Below are positions 54,840-64,000 of a DNA stretch of 64,000 nt, piece after piece (position 1 is the first letter of the stretch; every line of letters starts with the position of its first letter). The stretch spans positions 1 through 64,000 of the forward strand of contig CAJNDS010002526.1 of the NCBI GenBank assembly GCA_905221605.1, read 5' to 3'. Both the position numbers and the translations under genes were made by a program. This DNA is from Symbiodinium natans. Taxonomy: Eukaryota; Sar; Dinophyceae; Suessiales; Symbiodiniaceae. The notes below the pieces were generated by a model. The model did no database searches. It saw only the letters and a list, made by a program, of their open reading frames with translations, and was not told the DNA's origin.

Positions 54840-55710
54840 GCATCACACTATTTAGGCCTGCATTGCGTGAAGCTCAATTCGCGGTGTTGAAATGTGACGC
54901 CTTGGCTATGGACAGTACGTGAATCGCGGCCAGGCCTTGTCTGCTCGTGGGGACCTCCTCTCTCGCGCTCAGCGAGGGACTCTTGCAGACGCTGCGTCTG
55001 CGCCTTTGCAGAGAAGCACAGCAAGCAACGATGGGTTCAAGCAACTGCACCGCCAATGCGACCTGGTCCTCCAGGCTCAATTCAAGGGCCTGTGACAAGT
55101 GACTGAAGAATCACTCTACGACTAGTGAATAGTGCGAATATAGTGATTGAATAATGGGTGTGTTACACTGTTCCAGCCTTCATCTTGAGACTCGGCAGGT
55201 GAGAAGTGGAAAGGTGCAACGCTTGAGAGGCACGGTGTCGAGGAGCAAATCTCTTCCCATTCAGAAAAGCTGTCCAGTGCCCACACGTTTCAGGTCACAG
55301 ACATCACGATACTGTCGCAAGTTTTGTTCCACTTGCGAGCCCGTCTTGACGGCTTTCGGACCGCAAAGCAATGTCGAATCATGACAGAATGCTTGTGCGA
55401 TGCACGAAGTTACTCTTGCAAGTGCGAACTGGTCATTAACACGTCCACTTGCTTGTCGCTTGTCGACGCAAAGGAATCGGCCACCTAAACCCTGAACTTT
55501 TCAATCCAACCCCTAACATTCCCGAATCCCAAGCCTCAGCAGCGACACGACTGCGTGGACCGCCAGTTGCCCACATGGATTGCACGTGATTCTACCGATG
55601 TGACCACGTGCTCCAGTTCATCTCGGCGCAAGGATCAGAGGATCATGTGCACGGACGACGAAGTTCTGCATGGCAAGCTCCGTGTCCGACTCCTTGAGTC
55701 CTTGACTGCA
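54840..55710. other. Intergenic region between the RNA polymerase and cathepsin genes
   Basis: A minus-strand stretch at about 55609-55680 (ESDTELAMQNFVVRAHDPL) looks protein-like but has no partner exon. Otherwise nothing is seen, except a short CCTAAACCCTGAA telomere-like patch near 55485. Confidence 0.45.
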
Positions 55711-55715
55711 CGACG

Positions 55716-59839
<4,124 letters not shown>

Positions 59840-60036
59840 CTGGCCAGAATTGCGTGCAGGAATCGCACTGACGTGTGACAATCAGGGACACAAGACAAGG
59901 ACATCTCCCAACGGCGGAACACGTTTTCCGACTGGCTTCGAGCACGGTCGGATTGACCCCATGTCTTTGGCTTCACTCGCTGGGCTCAGGCGGAAGATGG
60001 GTTTGCTGAAGACGATCACTAAAGTCGAGATGGTGC

Positions 60037-63000
60037 TCATTTCCCATGCGCTTCTATCAATCCGTCATTGATGAACTGTGTCAACGCTTTGACTGAAGGA
60101 TAATCGAACATCAGCGTATTTGGCATGTTCAAGCCGACAAAATCCTTCTGAATGGCATTTCCAAACTCAACGGCAGCAAGGCTATCAAGACCTGCATCCA
60201 TGAGCGGCTCATCATTGTCCAAAGTCTCAACTCCAATGAGAGACAAAGCAGTGTCTTTAACCACGTCTTCGATCTCAGCCAACGAGGGGCCTTTCAGCGA
60301 CTGGCAGGCTATCCAACAGATGACCACAAAATCCCAGGCACAAAAAGCCCCCTGAAACTAATGCACTGCGTTATGCGAAGATGAATAAACAACTGGCAAA
60401 ACTTGAGGTTGGAAGCTGGCCTTTATATGGCTGCGCCTCTTGGACCTGCTGCGAGGCTGCCTGCGGGATAGCAGGGACCATCTGCACAGGCATGGCCTGT
60501 TGATTGAAGGCCATCTGCCTTCGGCGCGCTGCACCACCACCACCAGGCTTTGGCCGAAACTTTCTGACCATGCGGGTTTTTCTCTGTCCCCCCCCTCCTC
60601 CTCCCCCTGCTGCAGCGTTCTGCACCCGAAGAGCCTCACTCTTCTCGTGGGCTTCCCGCATGCCGGAGTCGATGAAGCCTGATAGCAGTTTGACTGAAGG
60701 AAAATCGAACATCAACGTCGATGGAAGGGCCACGCCAGAGAACTCTTTTGCCAGTGTATTTCCAAACTCCACAGCAGCCAGGCTGTCAAGACCTGCGTCC
60801 ATAAGTGGTTCGTCTGCATCGAGAGTCTCCACACCAATCAAACTCAGCGCCACGTCACTGACAGTAGCCACGATCTCATCTGTTTTTGGCCCACTGTAAG
60901 GCTGGATTTCGACGGGACCACCGCCACCACCACCACCTTCTTCTATCACCTCCTCTTCCCAATACTCCTCCATATCCTCATCACCCTCAGCAGCATAATA
61001 GCTTCGTCCGCCAGTGTCTGTCGGTCGCACACCAATAGTCTTGGGCGTAAGTCGTTTCAGGATTGCTTGTGCAGCAGACTCCCCAGACTCATCTCTCTGC
61101 GCAGTGAAGAGTTGCAAAGCCTGGTTCGCCAGCTCCTTCGCCTGACAGTCTGACAGTTTGTGAGTGTCTGTGGCGTGGCTTAACAAATCTGACACCTGTC
61201 TCAACGTGTCTCAACGTGTCTCAACGTGTCTCACTTGCCTCCGGATGGGACTTGGCGCCGCGGATTTCGGCGAGTTGCGACTTGACAAGGAGGTAGTGGG
61301 CTTCGGCAGAGGAGTCGTTGACCGTCCTGACTGCTGAGAGGTGCAGCCTGTACCTTCTAATCACCCTCCCAAAGAAAAATAGTCTGCAGAAACCTGATGG
61401 GACATTCAAGCGTCTGTGCCAAGGGAAGACCCTCTGCGATGGACTTGTCAGCTTCATCCGGCTCTAAGCACATCATTTGCGCTGTGGCAAGCGACAACCT
61501 CGAAGCATGAGGTGCATGCAGATTTTCGTCCAATGAAAAATGGAACCTGGTGTGCGAAAACATGTGAAAACCAAGTCCTAAGAAGGAGGGCGCTGCACGC
61601 AGACAGGCAGCAGCGCCCGCGACAGCAGCTGCTCGTCCTCAAAGAATGCAAGCCTTCCCTCGCTCTTCCTACCAGCAAGCGCAATAGTTCTGAACCGTGG
61701 TTTTCATGCTGGCAGTGCCTTTTTATGCTGCCAAACCCCGGGCGTTTGTTTTATGCTTGGATGCTGTGAATTGTGTGGAGGTGGGGATTGTGGCAGTTTG
61801 GGTGCCGTGGGTGATGCCCGTGGCATGTGTGTGAGTGCGTGCGTAGGTTTGAGTACCTGCGTGGCTTGAGCGTGTGGGCGTGGGTAGGGGATTGAGAGGC
61901 GGGGGCTATCGGTGAGCACAAAGGAAAGTAGGACAATCTGCCGTGGCCTCGGATCGTAGGTATCTAGCATCACCTTCTTCCGGCCCTCCTCCACCGCACC
62001 ATCCCTTCTCGTTAGCCCCTCTTCGTCGCCTCGTACGTGCCTTTCTTCGCGTCTTTGTGTTTTCGTGTCTTGTGTCTTCGTGTCTTCGTGTCTTCGTGTC
62101 TTCGTGTCTTCGTGTCTTCGTGTCTTCGTGTCTTCGTGTCTTCGTGTCTTCGTGTCTTCGTGACCGTAGCATGCGCCCACGATTCAAAACTGTTTGGGGT
62201 TGCTTCGCCTTGGCTGGGGCCATGCCAGGTCTGCACAAATTTGCAATGTATAAATCACGAGGGAATAAGCACAAAGACTTTAAGAGCAAAAAGAGAACCC
62301 CCTGCACAGCAAGGAAAGAAGTGGCCGAGAAAAAAAGCGCAGAACAACAGGGGGGGGGGGGGGGAGAATAAGAAGAAAAAATGGCAGCATAGCAAGAAAC
62401 ACTTAGTCCATTCTGAGCGTGGACTGTGGATTAAGATGCGAAGTACTGGAGGGTTTTGTTACTAGTATCCTCAAAAGGACAACCAATGTCTACACTCATT
62501 TAAGGAGCCATATATGCTCACCAATAGCAGTAACGCAAGCTGAGGTGACGAAAGTTACACCACATTGCCTCCGTGTCTCATGTTACCACCACATTCCCTC
62601 GTCCCCCTAACCTCTTTTTCGGAAGAACTGCAAACAGCTTTAGTCTGTTCCAGTCTCATGCCGGTGTCCTCTTGTGGGCGCGACAACTGAAGAGCGTCTT
62701 TTGCAGCTTGAAGGGCGCGTTCGAAAGCTGCTCTGGCTGGTCTTTCCTGGTTCTCATCCTTGCAACAAGCATGCAGACAGGCAAACTGAGCCCCCTTCCA
62801 ACAATGCCACAATTCTCAGATGCTGTGCCTCGTCATCTGCTTGGAACCAGTCGCTGTTACCGCTCTCGCCAGCCTAAGCTCAGAAACAAGGCCGCGGAAC
62901 GCGATCTGCAATGCCATGCCAGCCATGAAATGACTTGAAGTACCGTCGACTCATCATGACCCTCACTGCCTTTTCACCTCTCCATACCCACATATACCGA

Positions 63001-64000
63001 CATATACCGACAGAGCAAGAACACATCGCCAAGGGAATCTAAGAGAGTAACATTGTCGGGAAGTTTTCCTTCGTTTCTGGCCTGAAGCCATGACACCAGC
63101 GAGATGCACGGAACAAGTTCCCAGAACCCGCCAAGCATTCCAATTATATTGCTGCGATTTGCTGTGTGTATGTGGACCTGCCTTTTCCTCCTTTGCCTTC
63201 GCTCGCAAATCTAGCTCCTGCTTCTCCTCGTCCGATGCAGCTGACAGCAGCGTCTGCGCCAATTGCACACACGCCCATGCTTCGCTTTTTCGGTCACCCA
63301 TTTCACGCTGCAGTTCCCGACACCTTGCAGGGCACCGCAACATGCGCAGAATTCCTGAGCACATGCTGTGATTGATCGGCATTCTGCGGCCTTCTTGCGG
63401 CAGCGATTGCTCTGGGAAAGTCATTCAAATGAAGGCGGACTTCGGCCTGGCATACAATAGCAGTCATGCCAGACGCTCTTTTTCTGTATACTACATGTGA
63501 CCTAATTGTCTTGCAGAGATTCCTTCTTCTAAATCCCTTTGGCCAGATGCCATGGCATCAGGCCTGCATTCGCAGGGCGTCTGCCTCACCTTCACGGTCA
63601 CCCACTGAATGAAAGATGCGCTGGGACTCTACAGTGACCGCAGCACCTTCCAGGGAACTCGTGCTGCGCTCAGTGCTGTCTGTTCGCTTCGAGTTGTGCT
63701 GCCATCAGGACATATGAGGATATATGTTGGGCCATGTTGGGCCGCCCGCCTCGTTTTAGTTCACCTCTGGCACAGTATGCCGAGCACAACTGCAGCAAAG
63801 CAGAGGCCTGGCAGGAATGGCAGACATGCCACACAACACACCGACCGTCACGTTACGAGCATGTCTGGAAAATGCTACGCAGATATCATATTCGCATTCG
63901 TTCTTATTGCCCTCACCTAGACAAGTTCAACGATCTTCCTCTTACCCTGCCCGCCTCCCCTTTCTTGGTGCCTGTCTTCCTGGACAAGTCGCGCGATCTC
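60037..64000 (-). CDS. TPR-like repeat protein with two tandem acyl carrier protein domains (5' partial)
   Basis: Exons read on the minus strand: 63946-64000 (cut by the window), 63564-63628, 63182-63323, 62612-62746, 61394-61481, 61239-61333, 60421-61141, 60037-60308 ending in TGA. The upstream exons carry TPR-like helices with the recurrent GD(R/K)xxEA signature (GDREGEADA, GDRKSEAWA, EKALQ-type helices). Exon 7 then has an acidic/poly-Gly linker, ACP1 with DAGLDSLAAVEF (phosphopantetheine Ser codon 60782-60784), a second Gly-rich basic linker and a P/Q-rich stretch. Exon 8 is ACP2 with the same motif (Ser codon 60181-60183). ACPs tether acyl or polyketide chains on a phosphopantetheine arm; TPRs are protein-docking repeats, so a scaffolded carrier is inferred. 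No ketosynthase or acyltransferase is visible, but the 5' end is outside the window. Splice sites are GT-AG or GC-AG. ACP identity is firm; the TPR call and the single-gene join are moderately sure. Confidence 0.82.
60058..60290 (-). other. ACP domain 2 of the TPR-ACP protein
   Basis: Second carrier domain, in the terminal exon. It has the same DAGLDSLAAVEF core as ACP1 (Ser at 60181-60183), followed by a FDYPSVKAL helix, and the protein stops about 20 residues later. Near identity of the cores of the two domains points to tandem duplication. Confidence 0.85.
60659..60900 (-). other. ACP domain 1 of the TPR-ACP protein
   Basis: Phosphopantetheine-attachment domain inside exon 7. It reads as a helix with ALSLIGVE, then DEPLMDAGLDSLAAVEF with the modifiable Ser at 60782-60784, then a DFPSVKLL helix typical of PKS/fatty-acid carrier proteins. 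It is very similar to ACP2 in the next exon, which suggests an internal duplication. Confidence 0.85.
61142..61238 (-). repeat. 97-nt intron holding a decamer repeat
   Basis: Intron between exons 6 and 7 of the TPR-ACP gene. It contains three perfect copies of TCAACGTGTC at 61201-61230 with partial copies on both sides. The donor is GC. Confidence 0.6.
62065..62162. repeat. Octamer tandem repeat (TGTCTTCG)n
   Basis: About eleven near-perfect copies of TGTCTTCG. They lie in the roughly 1.1 kb intron between exons 4 and 5 of the TPR-ACP gene. The apparent open frames with repeated EDTKTRRH-like residues come only from the repeat. Confidence 0.9.
62351..62366. repeat. Poly-G run
   Basis: A G run of about 15 nt in an intron of the TPR-ACP gene, followed by an A-rich stretch. 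Confidence 0.9.

Overview
The window looks like nuclear DNA of a dinoflagellate, probably of the Symbiodiniaceae type. Five things point that way. (1) A decayed copy of the dinoflagellate spliced-leader sequence lies just upstream of an intronless cysteine-protease gene. (2) Many introns begin with GC rather than GT, and several are flanked by short direct repeats. (3) Most genes are cut into very small exons (16 to 150 nt). (4) Every gene I can recognise is on the minus strand, so the window reads as one unidirectional array. (5) Degenerate TTTAGGG-type (CCCTAAA) tracts are scattered through it. No rRNA, tRNA, CRISPR array or prokaryotic operon was seen.

Layout in transcription order, from the right edge leftwards. 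64.0-60.0 kb: a gene, open at its 5' end, with TPR-like repeats followed by two acyl carrier protein (ACP) domains. 59.8-55.7 kb: the C-terminal part of a phage/mitochondrial-type RNA polymerase in eleven exons; one intron of about 2.5 kb holds a large GT microsatellite and a 100-N gap. 54.8-53.8 kb: an intronless cathepsin Z/X-like protease with the spliced-leader relic. 53.4-40.8 kb: several multi-exon genes whose splice pattern and protein-like exons look real but which I cannot name. 39.1-36.2 kb: a complete P-type (P3A) plasma-membrane H+-ATPase with one intron. 35.5-28.8 kb: an acetyl-CoA acyltransferase (thiolase) in at least 23 tiny exons, one intron of which carries about 750 bp of trinucleotide repeat. 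28-24.9 kb: an unnamed gene and a lysine-rich protein gene. 22.5-19.5 kb: an ATP-grasp-like enzyme. 15-2 kb: fragments of several unnamed genes. 1.7-0 kb: AT-rich DNA with palindromic AAAATTCC/GGAATTTT repeats.

The genes have no obvious shared pathway; they include proton pumping, acyl-CoA metabolism, an ACP-bearing protein, organelle transcription and proteolysis. The shared feature is structural: same-strand orientation and repeat-associated introns. All exon joins were made by eye from reading-frame continuity and family resemblance, so boundaries can be off by a few bases, and unresolved terminal exons are stated.
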